Made by a program: the position numbers and the translations under genes
Shown here: one piece after another, positions 20,549-28,675 of the stretch
How positions within the stretch are numbered: the first letter of the stretch is position 1
How the letters are laid out: each line of letters starts with the position of its first letter
The notes under the pieces: model-generated
The model's input: the letters and a program-made list of their open reading frames with translations, nothing else
Databases searched by the model: none
What the model was told of the DNA's origin: nothing
Source: Noviherbaspirillum cavernae
GTDB taxonomy: Bacteria; Pseudomonadota; Gammaproteobacteria; Burkholderiales; Burkholderiaceae_D
Assembly (NCBI RefSeq): GCF_003590875.1
Contig: NZ_QYUN01000003.1
Location: 124,001-188,000 of the forward strand
Direction of reading: 5' to 3'
DNA length: 64,000 bases

Positions 20549-21580
20549 TCAATCAGGAAGCGTTGTTCCGGGCTTTTGCAAAAGGTATTTTTCCGTCGAT
20601 TTTCGCTTCTTGTGTCCGAGGAACTGTCCGACCAGTTCGACGCTGCCACCTGACTCCAGTTCGCGCACGGCGAATGAATTGCGCAGTGTTCGGCCCCCCT
20701 TTCGGTGTACGTCGATGCCGGCTCTGGCAAGGGTTTCCTTGACATACCGATAGACGGTGGCCTTGTTCAGGAGGCCGCCTTGCAGGCTCGCGGGGAACAG
20801 CAGCTCGCCCGGGATGTTGCGCATCTTGCGCTCTGCGATCCATGCGGTCACCTCCCTCGCGGCGAAAGGACGCAGCTGCGTCTCGTGGTGTTTCGCGCTG
20901 CCGCCGACCGACCTCGGCGTGATGGTCACCGGAATCGAACCCGTGGTGTCCATGACGCCCACGCTGGCGGTGCGGATGCCGATGACTTCGGAAACCTTCA
21001 AGCCGGCGCCCAGCATCATCGCCAGCATCGCGCGGTCGCGGCGGCGCTTCCATGAAGGATTGTCCATGTCTTCCTCGACCAGCGGCGGCGCGGACGGCAA
21101 GGCGCGCATGAATTCCGCGTGCTGCGCGGGAGACAGGACGGCCTTGGGCTTGTCCCGGCCGGCGGCCGGGGTGCGATAGACGTCGAACGCGGCATGCCGG
21201 GCGGGATTGGGCTGCAACTGAAGATGGGCAAATACCCGTTCCAGCATCCGCAGATAGCGCACGCGGATCGAGCTGGTCAGTGCCCTCGGCGGCTTGCCCT
21301 CCTCGCTCTCGCGATATTCCAGAAAGGCGCGCAGGTGCGCGGCAGTGATGCTGAAGACATCGAGATTTTCCCGTGCCATCCAGCGCGCAAATCGGCTGAA
21401 CATGTGGATATACACCTGGGCCGAGCTGTCTCGCAAGGGGCGGGAGGTTTCATCCTCCTTTTCCCTGGACGTTGTACGCCGCGACAGCTTCAGATAATCC
21501 TCGGTCTTCACGAAGGCGGAAAACGCCTCGACCGGAGCGGTCTTCCAGAAATAGTGCGTTTCGAACAGGTCTTGGGCCAT
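20549..21580 (-). CDS. Tyrosine recombinase with degenerate catalytic residues
   Basis: This 343-residue protein has a SAM-like core-binding half (about 45-125) and a C-terminal catalytic half. The box II/III layout RTLRNSFAVRELESGGSVEL ... LGHKKRKSTEKYL keeps the second arginine, the last histidine and the nucleophilic tyrosine. Two conserved positions differ: the first arginine is lysine (AGLKVSEVIGI instead of GLRxSEL) and the box II histidine is arginine (GRTLR instead of HxLR). It may be inactive or specialised. A TTG 15 bases upstream is an alternative start. A 14-bp inverted repeat begins just upstream of the ATG. Confidence 0.75.
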   Translation of the reverse strand: MAQDLFETHYFWKTAPVEAFSAFVKTEDYLKLSRRTTSREKEDETSRPLRDSSAQVYIHMFSRFARWMARENLDVFSITAAHLRAFLEYRESEEGKPPRALTSSIRVRYLRMLERVFAHLQLQPNPARHAAFDVYRTPAAGRDKPKAVLSPAQHAEFMRALPSAPPLVEEDMDNPSWKRRRDRAMLAMMLGAGLKVSEVIGIRTASVGVMDTTGSIPVTITPRSVGGSAKHHETQLRPFAAREVTAWIAERKMRNIPGELLFPASLQGGLLNKATVYRYVKETLARAGIDVHRKGGRTLRNSFAVRELESGGSVELVGQFLGHKKRKSTEKYLLQKPGTTLPD

Positions 21581-21590
21581 GGCTTGGAAT

Positions 21591-21747
21591 TGCAACTAAC
21601 GGTCTTCAAAATATATCAAAACTGCAGGTGGGGGAGAAGAATCGAAGTTTACCTGCCTGCCGAGGTGGCTCTTTTCATCGATTGGGCTGATGACGAGCGC
21701 GCGCAGCGCGATGGATTGCTGTTGAGTTTTCTGGACCGTTAGTTGCA
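21591..21747. repeat. 14-bp inverted repeat next to the recombinase start
   Basis: TGCAACTAACGGTC (21591-21604) is repeated exactly in inverted orientation at 21734-21747, enclosing 129 bp. The left arm lies 10-24 bases before the recombinase ATG. A looser copy, TTAGTTGTAA, follows the right arm. The spacing is too long for a core crossover site, so the arms may be regulatory or accessory recombinase sites or ends of a small inserted segment. Confidence 0.5.
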
Positions 21748-22231
21748 TTTTTAGTTGTAAAGCCACCCCTCTCCACGCCTCCCCTTAATTCCTGAATCAG
21801 ATCGCAGTGGCGTGTGGGACATAAATCGCATCGTTATTTGGCTTATCGAAGAGGCCCGCTCGGACATATCCTCATGAAGGACAGCGTTGTTTCCATCGCA
21901 TGCTTGATGTTCGAGGCGGGTTGCATCAGCAGACGACCGATGTTTCGATTTGGGATTCAGTGCCCCATCAAGTGAATGCTGTTCCTTGCGTTTTGCTGGG
22001 GCTGATCGTGATTCTCCCAGTCCGAAATGGCTGTCGTTTGCTCGGACCTTGCGTCACGTCGAAGCGCTTCACGCAGTCCCTGCTGTTCGAATGGAGAAAC
22101 TGTACTTGTGAAGTTCTTCATTCCGAAACGCGATCGTTTGAGTGCCAATAAAACCAGCACAGAGGGCTTGCATGTTCCGCTCAACCGACAACGACCATCG
22201 GCACAGGCAACGTGGGCAAACCGACCAAAAC
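21748..22231. other. Gap without a supported gene
   Basis: About 480 bp between the recombinase region and the Rieske reductase gene. I see no open frame with family resemblance, no clear terminator and no repeat shared with the other elements of this window. It may be residual DNA from past recombination. Confidence 0.3.
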
Positions 22232-23188
22232 CTAAATGTCCAGAACCAGCCTGTCCATCTTCGCGCGTGAACAGCATGGCGTGAATTGGTCGTTCCTGTC
22301 GCGCTCGGCATCGCTGAAATACGTGTCCCGATGGTCTGGCGTGCCACCGAGAACCCGGGTAATGCAGGTGCCGCATATCCCCTGCTCGCAAGACACAGGG
22401 ATTTCGATGCCCTGCTCTCCCAGCGCCTCCACAACAGTGCGGCCGGCAGGAATGACATAGCACTTGCCGGTGCTGGCGATTTGGACTTCGAATTCGCTGT
22501 CGCCCGTCGACTCGACCGCAACTGCACCGAAATGCTCCAAATGCACGTGCTCACCGGCCCAGTCCAGTCGCTTCGCTGTGCTGACGACATGCTCGATGAA
22601 ACCGGCCGGTCCGCAGACGTAGAGATGCTTGCCGTCATTTGGCTTGGCAAGCACCTCCTCCAGGATCAGCTTCTGGTCCGGGGGGCCATCATCGAAGTGA
22701 AAATGCACCCTTGATGCAAAGGATGTCGCCTTGATCCGATCGAGAAAGGCGGTGCGTTCCCTTGCGCGAGTACAGTAATGCATCTCGAAATCCGCATTGA
22801 TCCGGGCGAGGCGTTCAGCCATGCAAAGGATGGGAGTCACGCCGATGCCGCCTGCAAACAGCAATGTCTTGTCTGCCTGCGCCAGGGGAAAGTGATTCTT
22901 CGGTGGGCTGATCTTGAGGGTATCGCCCACATGTACCTTGTCGTGCATGGCAACGGACCCGCCACGGGAACGCGGATCGCGCAGTACACCGATCTGGTAG
23001 CGCTGGTTTTCCGTTGGATCATTGCAAAGCGAATATTGACGGGTCAATTTCGCGCCGATGTGCACGTCAATGTGCGCACCGGCACTGAATGGCGGCAGTG
23101 GTGCGCCATCGATGCGAGCCAGCTCATAGCAGAAGACGTCCTCCGCTTCCTTGACTTTCCTGACTACCTTGACTGCGATGCTGTCCAT
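22232..23188 (-). CDS. vanB: Vanillate O-demethylase-type reductase (VanB family)
   Basis: This 318-residue flavin reductase supplies electrons to a Rieske oxygenase. It has an N-terminal flavin domain with RQYSLCND, an NAD domain with AGGIGVTPILCMAERL, and a C-terminal plant-type 2Fe-2S domain with CEQGICGTCITR and a late CC pair. The ATG at 23188 gives the usual family length; the open frame continues upstream without a plausible start. It lies 103 bp after the oxygenase stop on the same strand. VanB-type reductases also serve other demethylases, so the substrate may not be vanillate. Confidence 0.85.
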   Translation of the reverse strand: MDSIAVKVVRKVKEAEDVFCYELARIDGAPLPPFSAGAHIDVHIGAKLTRQYSLCNDPTENQRYQIGVLRDPRSRGGSVAMHDKVHVGDTLKISPPKNHFPLAQADKTLLFAGGIGVTPILCMAERLARINADFEMHYCTRARERTAFLDRIKATSFASRVHFHFDDGPPDQKLILEEVLAKPNDGKHLYVCGPAGFIEHVVSTAKRLDWAGEHVHLEHFGAVAVESTGDSEFEVQIASTGKCYVIPAGRTVVEALGEQGIEIPVSCEQGICGTCITRVLGGTPDHRDTYFSDAERDRNDQFTPCCSRAKMDRLVLDI

Positions 23189-23291
23189 TGGATGTTGATA
23201 CCTTCTTTGCCGGCAGATGCCTGGTCTGCCGGTTCTCGGATTGAACGTGGTAATCGAATACGGTCCGCATTGAGCACCAGGACCTGTTGCC

Positions 23292-24332
23292 CTAGGCAGC
23301 TGCCTGCGCCTGCCCATCTTCCTTGAGCATGCGCTCGACGGTGCGTCGCATGTGAATGCGTGCGCGGTCGGAGACGACGTCGACAAGCGCCTCCTCCCCC
23401 ATTTCGGTGATGCGCTTCTGCTGTGCTTCGACGATTTCCTTGTCCTCCAGGAACGCCTTGCCGATCTCCTGATACAGAAGCTCGGTTACCTCCGGGTCGT
23501 CTTGCCGGTAGCCATTTGCAGTGGACCAGAAATAGAATGTGGTCGTCTCCGTCTCCGGCGTCAGGCCATGAAACAGCTTCAATGAAAAACCTGGCTGGTC
23601 ACGGTTTGTCCGTGCTTCCTTGCCGACGTCGATGGCCCCGCTCCATTGAATGATCGATGTCGGTGCGACATACTCGAATTCCTGCCAGCGGTCGACGTTG
23701 CCCGCGAACGGCACGGCTTTGGAGTACGTGGGCGGTGGTGCGGAATTCGGCATCCAGCGCGTGAACTTCAGGCCGGTATCGGTCGGTGTCGTTTCCATTT
23801 CCGCCTGCACGTGGGTCATTGGGCTGCCGCCAATGGTTTTCCCATGGATGTACCCGATGTGGGTCAGGTCCATCAGGTTATCGACGAGGAGCATGTAGTT
23901 GCACTTGACCTGGTACAGGCCATGCTTGTGCGGCCACTTCTTGTAGTCGTTGTGGTATGGGTAATCGAGGATCTTCGAGACGTCCGCCTTCTCGGCTTCC
24001 CCCATCCAGATCCACAGGAATTCATCTTTCTCAACCAGCGGGTAACTGCGCACGCGTGCCTTCTGCGGAATTTTTTCCTGGCCGGGAATGGCAACGCACC
24101 GGCCTGAGCAATCGAATGTCAGCCCATGGTAGCCGCACTGCAACCCTGCATCCGTTACCTGCCCGAGCGACAAGGGTGCGGCGCGATGGCAACAGCGGTC
24201 GGCGAGGGCTCCAGCTTTTCCCTCCTTGTCTCGAAACAGCACCACGGGCTCGTTCAGAATCCGTCTTGCCAACGGCGTATCACTGACTTCGTTCGCCCAG
24301 GCGGCGATGTACCATGCATTGCGAATGAACAT
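23292..24332 (-). CDS. vanA: Rieske non-haem iron oxygenase, vanillate demethylase-like
   Basis: This 346-residue oxygenase subunit has the Rieske ligands C47-x-H49 and C66-x2-H69. The mononuclear iron site is in DNLMDLTHIGYIH (H158 and H163 with a following carboxylate). The family removes methyl groups from aromatic methoxy acids as formaldehyde, or hydroxylates related rings. GGAG precedes the ATG by five bases. It sits between a hydrolase and VanB in a minus-strand operon headed by a periplasmic binding protein. The exact aromatic substrate is unknown. Confidence 0.85.
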   Translation of the reverse strand: MFIRNAWYIAAWANEVSDTPLARRILNEPVVLFRDKEGKAGALADRCCHRAAPLSLGQVTDAGLQCGYHGLTFDCSGRCVAIPGQEKIPQKARVRSYPLVEKDEFLWIWMGEAEKADVSKILDYPYHNDYKKWPHKHGLYQVKCNYMLLVDNLMDLTHIGYIHGKTIGGSPMTHVQAEMETTPTDTGLKFTRWMPNSAPPPTYSKAVPFAGNVDRWQEFEYVAPTSIIQWSGAIDVGKEARTNRDQPGFSLKLFHGLTPETETTTFYFWSTANGYRQDDPEVTELLYQEIGKAFLEDKEIVEAQQKRITEMGEEALVDVVSDRARIHMRRTVERMLKEDGQAQAAA

Positions 24333-24361
24333 GATGTCTCCTCTTTGTTCAGATGTGAGGC

Positions 24362-25150
24362 TCAGGCTGTGCGGCCTTGCAGAAAACCCATCATTGCCGT
24401 GGCCAGTCCTGTTGCTTGCTCAACGTTGGAAAGGTGGCCGCCCGACAGCTCCGTATAGACGGCGGCCTGGATCGAATTGGCAATATGTCTGGCATCGGCC
24501 ACAGGCGTTGCCGCATCCGCGCTGCTGGCAACGACCAGCGTCGGAATCCTGATCGTGCTGATCGATTCGCGCTGGTCCATGTCGCGAATTGCGGCGCAGG
24601 ATCCGATGTAGCCCGCGACCGGCGAGCCGAGCGCCATGGCCAGCACCCGTTCCGCGCCTTGCGGATTTGCCGATACGAAGTGGGGAGAAAGCCAGCGTTC
24701 AAGCACCGCCGGACGGATCGCCTGCATGCCCCGTTCAAGTACCGCAGCCGCCCTTGCATCCCAGGATTCCGGCGGGCCGACCCGGGCCGCGGTATTGCAA
24801 AGCACAAGCCGCTCGATACGTTCCGGATGATGCGTCGCGATCCACATTCCGACCATGGCACCAAGAGACAGGCCGCACAGGTTCACCCTGACCAGGCCAA
24901 GCGCATCGAGCAAGCCGATCAGATCGCTTGCGAGCAACTCGATCGAGTATGGTCCGTCCGGCGCGCTCGATTGCCCCTGCCCTCGTGCGTCATAGCGCAA
25001 TATCCGGAACGAGCTCTGCAAGACCGAAGTCACTTGATCCCAAATGGACAGATCGGTGGCAATGGAGTTGACGAATACGAGCACCGGAGCCGATTCCGGC
25101 CCGTCCAGCTGGTAGTGAAGGTGAATGTCATTGACGGAAATCTGCGTCAC
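24362..25150 (-). CDS. Alpha/beta hydrolase, 3-oxoadipate enol-lactonase-like
   Basis: This 262-residue alpha/beta hydrolase has the nucleophile S95 in CGLSLGAM and the catalytic histidine H239 in SGGHLSNVE. It resembles PcaD-type enol-lactonases of the beta-ketoadipate route (RYDARGQGQSSAP and LERLVLCNTAA-like stretches). It is 29 bp upstream of the Rieske oxygenase start on the same strand, so it may open a ring-cleavage lactone or an ester from the same substrate. The other Pca enzymes are not in the window. Confidence 0.8.
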   Translation of the reverse strand: MTQISVNDIHLHYQLDGPESAPVLVFVNSIATDLSIWDQVTSVLQSSFRILRYDARGQGQSSAPDGPYSIELLASDLIGLLDALGLVRVNLCGLSLGAMVGMWIATHHPERIERLVLCNTAARVGPPESWDARAAAVLERGMQAIRPAVLERWLSPHFVSANPQGAERVLAMALGSPVAGYIGSCAAIRDMDQRESISTIRIPTLVVASSADAATPVADARHIANSIQAAVYTELSGGHLSNVEQATGLATAMMGFLQGRTA

Positions 25151-25213
25151 TTGTTACTCCTGAACTGACTTATCAAAAAAATGCGTGAAAAAATGAGCTG
25201 GTGTAGAGAGTCG

Positions 25214-26410
25214 TTACTTCGCGGCGTCTTTGCCGGGGTCCTTGACATTCTTGTAGCCACTGTCGAACTCGACGTTTGCCATTTTTCCGTTACGCATTTC
25301 CACTCTGCGAACGTAGACGGTCTGTACTGGATCCCGGGTCTCGGCATCGATCACCAGGGGGCCGCGCGGGCTATCGATCTGCAAACCCTTGAGAACTTTC
25401 ATAGCCTGTTCGCCGTCGATTTGCCCGCCCAGCTTGTTGGCGACCGCATAAATGGCTGCCATGCCGTCGTAGGCGGACACGGCCATGAAGTCGGGGACCA
25501 TCCCGGACTTGTCGATGTCGAGATAGGTCTTCACGAATTCCCTGTTCTTCGCACTGTCATGCGTCATGGAATAGAAGCCGGTCGAAACCGCGCCCATGGC
25601 GGCGTCGCCGATCAGGTTCAGCTCACGATCGTCGGCCCAGCCCTCGGTTGAAAGAATGCGGATGCCGCTTTGCTTCATCCCGCGTTCGCCATAGGCCTTC
25701 ATGAACGAAACCGTAGGCTCGCCGGCAGCGAGGAACACGAAGACCGCTTCAGGCTTGGCATCCTTGACGCGCTGGAGATATGAAGAAAAATCCCTGGCGG
25801 AAAGCGGCACGCGCACTTCCCCTGCTATCTGCCCACCGCCTGCCTGGAAGCCCTTCTTGAAATAGGTTTCCGCATCGTGTCCCGGCCCGTAGTCGGAAAC
25901 GACCGTGAAGACCTTCTTGATGCCATTCTTGCCAGCCCAGTCCCCCATCGGCATGGAGACTTGCGGTGTCGTGAAGGAAACACGGGCAATGTAAGGCGAG
26001 CGCGTCGAGATGGTAGATGCCGCAGCATTCATCACGATCATTGGCGTCTTTGCCGCCGTGGCGATTGGTGCGGCAGCCAGGGCATTCGGAGTGAATCCAA
26101 AACCGGCCAGGAAATGCACTTTATTGTTGACGATCAATTCCTGTGCCAGTCGCTTGGCGACTTCGGGAGCCGGGCCCGTGCTGTCACGCACGAACAACTC
26201 CACCTTCTTGCCGGCTACCTTGTCCCCATGGATCTTCATGAAGGATTGGATACCGTTCTCCATCTGCTTGCCATAGCTGGCGAACGGGCCCGACTTTTCC
26301 AGAATCAGACCGACCCGAATCGTGTCTTCCTGGGCAGTGGCATAGGGAGCGGAAAGGAATGCGAAGCCGGCCGAGGCCAGTAGCAAGGTGAATTGCCGAC
26401 GAGTGCTCAT
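25214..26410 (-). CDS. Branched-chain-amino-acid-type ABC substrate-binding protein (orphan)
   Basis: This 398-residue periplasmic binding protein (Peripla_BP_6, LivK-like) has a signal peptide with an RR at residues 4-5 and an APYATAQ cleavage region. The mature start is DTIRVGLILEKSGPFASYG. No cognate permease or ATPase is near, so it either shares a transporter encoded elsewhere or acts in sensing. AGGAG lies six bases before the ATG at 26410; the longer open frame is not preferred. It heads the minus-strand Rieske operon, divergent from the LysR gene, and so probably binds the aromatic substrate. Confidence 0.85.
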   Translation of the reverse strand: MSTRRQFTLLLASAGFAFLSAPYATAQEDTIRVGLILEKSGPFASYGKQMENGIQSFMKIHGDKVAGKKVELFVRDSTGPAPEVAKRLAQELIVNNKVHFLAGFGFTPNALAAAPIATAAKTPMIVMNAAASTISTRSPYIARVSFTTPQVSMPMGDWAGKNGIKKVFTVVSDYGPGHDAETYFKKGFQAGGGQIAGEVRVPLSARDFSSYLQRVKDAKPEAVFVFLAAGEPTVSFMKAYGERGMKQSGIRILSTEGWADDRELNLIGDAAMGAVSTGFYSMTHDSAKNREFVKTYLDIDKSGMVPDFMAVSAYDGMAAIYAVANKLGGQIDGEQAMKVLKGLQIDSPRGPLVIDAETRDPVQTVYVRRVEMRNGKMANVEFDSGYKNVKDPGKDAAK

Positions 26411-26512
26411 TGATGTCTCCTGTAGATCCAAGCTGAATGGAAGGTGCTTGTTATATGAATCAAGCAGCAAAGTGTTCTTTGCTCTTGGTTCGATTCTGCG
26501 AGCCGGGGTATT

Positions 26513-26527
26513 ATCTGTCAATCAGAT
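26513..26527. promoter_or_regulatory. LysR-type box in the divergent intergenic region
   Basis: ATCTGTCAATCAGAT is a 5-bp dyad with the T-N11-A pattern (T26514, A26526) of LysR-family binding sites. It lies 25 bp before the LysR start and about 100 bp upstream of the binding-protein start, the expected place for an activator that controls the divergent operon and itself. Confidence 0.55.
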
Positions 26528-26551
26528 GAACAAATAACTGGAATTTACGCC

Positions 26552-27463
26552 ATGAATATTGCAGAAATCGACTTGAACTTGCTGCGCGTCTTCGATGCTC
26601 TGATGCGCACCAGGAACGTCACATTGGCCGGGGAAATTGTCGGCCTGAGCCAGCCTGCGGTGAGCTTTGGCTTGAACAAACTGCGCACGCTGACGGCGGA
26701 TCCCTTGTTCGTCCGAACCTCCAGGGGAATGGAACCGACACCCAGAGCGTCAAGGATGGCCGATCCGGTTCGGCATGTATTGGAAGTGGTGCAGCGAGAC
26801 ATCTTCCTGCAAGACGAATTCGATGCACGCACAAGCCAGCGCACATTTACGCTGAGTCTGTCAGACGTCGGCGAGATGGTCTTCCTGCCCAAGTTGCTCA
26901 GGCGTCTGCGTACGGATGCACCGGGCATCACCCTCAAGTCGGTGTCCATGCCACCGGCGCGTCTGGAAGAGGCGATGGCAGCGGGTGATGTGGACCTGGC
27001 GCTGGGCTATTTCCCGGACATCACAAAGGCCAATTTCTACCAGCAGCATCTGTTTACACATACGTTTGCCTGTCTGGTCCGCCGTGATCACCCCACCATC
27101 AAGACGAAGCTCACCATGAAGCAGTTCCTGGATGTCTATCATGTCGTGATACGGGCTGAAGGGCGAAGTCAGGAGATCATCGAGCGCTATCTGGAAGAGC
27201 AGAAAATTGTCCGCAAGGTCGGACTGAGCATTCCTCATTTCATGAGCATTCCGCACTTGCTGCCCGAGTCCGACATGCTGGTCACCGTTCCCTACTCATG
27301 CGCCCAGTCGTTCGCGAGACTTGGCGAGTTACGAATGCTGGAGTTGCCGATGAAGGCGCCCACATTCGATCTCAAGCAGCATTGGCATGCCCGTTATCAT
27401 CGAGACGCCGCCAACCAATGGCTACGCGGGATCATTTATGACTGCTTCTCCATGGGCATTTAG
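26552..27463 (+). CDS. LysR-family regulator (NodD/NahR-like)
   Basis: This 303-residue regulator starts MNIAEIDLNLLRVFDALMRT, followed by a helix-turn-helix in LAGEIVGLSQPAVSFGLNKL. The C-terminal effector domain follows. The N-terminus is closest in style to the NodD/NahR/PcpR group, which often responds to aromatics. It is divergent from the Rieske operon across a region with a T-N11-A box. Its TAG stop coincides with the first bases of a family A repeat, so the present C-terminus ends exactly at a repeat boundary. Confidence 0.88.
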   Translation: MNIAEIDLNLLRVFDALMRTRNVTLAGEIVGLSQPAVSFGLNKLRTLTADPLFVRTSRGMEPTPRASRMADPVRHVLEVVQRDIFLQDEFDARTSQRTFTLSLSDVGEMVFLPKLLRRLRTDAPGITLKSVSMPPARLEEAMAAGDVDLALGYFPDITKANFYQQHLFTHTFACLVRRDHPTIKTKLTMKQFLDVYHVVIRAEGRSQEIIERYLEEQKIVRKVGLSIPHFMSIPHLLPESDMLVTVPYSCAQSFARLGELRMLELPMKAPTFDLKQHWHARYHRDAANQWLRGIIYDCFSMGI

Positions 27464-27515
27464 AGCGTCTAACAAAATGAAGCGAAGCGGTTCTGAGTAG
27501 GCGCGCCGCCGCAGA
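27461..27515 (-). repeat. Family A palindromic repeat, half copy (A1)
   Basis: From AGAGCGTCTAACAAAATGA onward, about 53 bases are identical to the inverted right half of copy A2 (37098-37152). Copy A1 starts on the TAG of the LysR gene and stops where an IS3-type transposase remnant begins. Only one terminal inverted repeat is present, so the rest was lost or replaced. Confidence 0.8.
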
Positions 27516-27791
27516 CTGGCCGAATACGGCATGATGGCGAGCATCAGCCGCAAGGGCAATTGCTGGGAGTCAGAGCACTGCTCTGACGCGCCGATAGAAA
27601 GTTTCTTCAACAGCTTGAAGAACGAGCGCGTGTTTCATGAAGACTACGCCACGCGGGAAGAAGCCAGGCAGGATTTGTTTGACTATATCGAAGTGTTTTA
27701 CAACCGGACACGTCGCCACTCCGCGTTGCGCTACAAGAGCCCGGCGCAGCATCATGCTGCCTGGATGGCGGAACAAAAGCTGGTGGCGTGA
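27516..27791 (+). pseudogene. IS3-family transposase OrfB, C-terminal remnant
   Basis: The frame reads LAEYGMMASISRKGNCWESEHCSDAPIESFFNSLKNER and then YIEVFYNRTRRHSALRYKSP, the end of the rve DDE domain of IS3-family OrfB. The motif ending in the last catalytic glutamate (IESFFNSLKNE) is kept, but the N-terminal two thirds, OrfA and both IS ends are missing. It abuts repeat A1 directly. It is unlikely to make a functional transposase. Confidence 0.85.
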
Positions 27792-27892
27792 TGAAGTCGT
27801 TGGTATCCGGAAAATACAACCAAGCTCACGCCAATGGCGGACCCGGAAGCGGCAATCGTCGTCAGAAGTCAGATAAGGAAGTCGGATCGTAT

Positions 27893-28459
27893 TTACTTGT
27901 CTCCTTGCTGCCGCTTGCCTGCGAATGCTTTCTGTGCTGTCTGCCGCTTTTGCACTTTTCCTGCCCCCCTGACCGAGGCGCGTTCCAGTGATACGGATTT
28001 TGCGGCCGGCAACGCGACATGCTCGACCGATGCGTCGTCCGCCAGCACGAATTTCTCAAGCACCTTGAACACATCGCCGAACAGCTTCACGCCGTACGCT
28101 TCCTCGATATGGTGGTACTGGGCCTCGATCAGCGGCGCGATGTCGTCCACCAGCAATTCGCCCTTGCGCGAAAGGCGCACCAGCACGCGCCGCTGATCCT
28201 CCGCGCTGCGGCTGCGTACGATGAGATCCATGTCTTCCATGCGCGCCAGCACGCCGGCCATGTTGGAGCTGATGATCTGGCAGATGTCGCAGATCTCTCT
28301 GGGCTCAAGCTGCCTGTCCTCGTCCAGCGCGCGCAGTATCCGCCACTGCTGCTCGGTGAGGCCGAAGTGATTGAGGATGGGCCGGAAGTGCGACATCAGA
28401 TGCTCGCGCGCCTTCAGAAAAAGCTGGGGCAGGTTGCGATAGGAAATCCGCTGATTCAT
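27893..28459 (-). CDS. hpaR: MarR-family regulator HpaR of homoprotocatechuate degradation
   Basis: This 188-residue MarR protein has a winged helix in FGLTEQQWRILRALDEDRQLEPREICDICQIISSNMAGVLARMEDMDL (seen over residues 32-80) and the wing RSRSAEDQRRVLVRLS. HpaR represses the 4-hydroxyphenylacetate/homoprotocatechuate genes until the aromatic binds. Here it is divergent from the TRAP transporter, with two dyad operators between. The last 45 residues are basic and longer than usual, probably disordered. Confidence 0.9.
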   Translation of the reverse strand: MNQRISYRNLPQLFLKAREHLMSHFRPILNHFGLTEQQWRILRALDEDRQLEPREICDICQIISSNMAGVLARMEDMDLIVRSRSAEDQRRVLVRLSRKGELLVDDIAPLIEAQYHHIEEAYGVKLFGDVFKVLEKFVLADDASVEHVALPAAKSVSLERASVRGAGKVQKRQTAQKAFAGKRQQGDK

Positions 28460-28533
28460 GAATCAATCCACCTTCTTGTGAGATTGCAGCAATGTGAAAT
28501 GGGTGATGCGACGCATCAATTATATCGCTTGAC

Positions 28534-28575
28534 TTGCTATGATCATAGCGAATATATTACTATCATCATAGCAAA
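28534..28575. promoter_or_regulatory. Twin HpaR operators
   Basis: GCTATGATCATAGC (28536-28549) is a perfect 14-bp palindrome. A second, slightly imperfect copy CTATCATCATAGCAAAT lies at 28560-28575, with dyad centres 23 bp apart, roughly two helical turns. They sit between hpaR and the TRAP genes and suit a MarR dimer binding in tandem. Assignment to HpaR is by location. Confidence 0.6.
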
Positions 28576-28675
28576 TGTCGCTGCCCGTTCCCTGCACCCG
28601 TCTTGCTGTGATCACCGTGAATATGCAGCAGGTCCGAGGGCCTGACTAATCAAAACAACGCATCGAGGAGGAGTC

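Noticed and set aside
21605..21742. C-terminal remnant of a plus-strand protein between the 14-bp inverted repeats
   Set aside because: The frame has no start codon of its own, runs back antisense through the recombinase gene, and no family was recognised.
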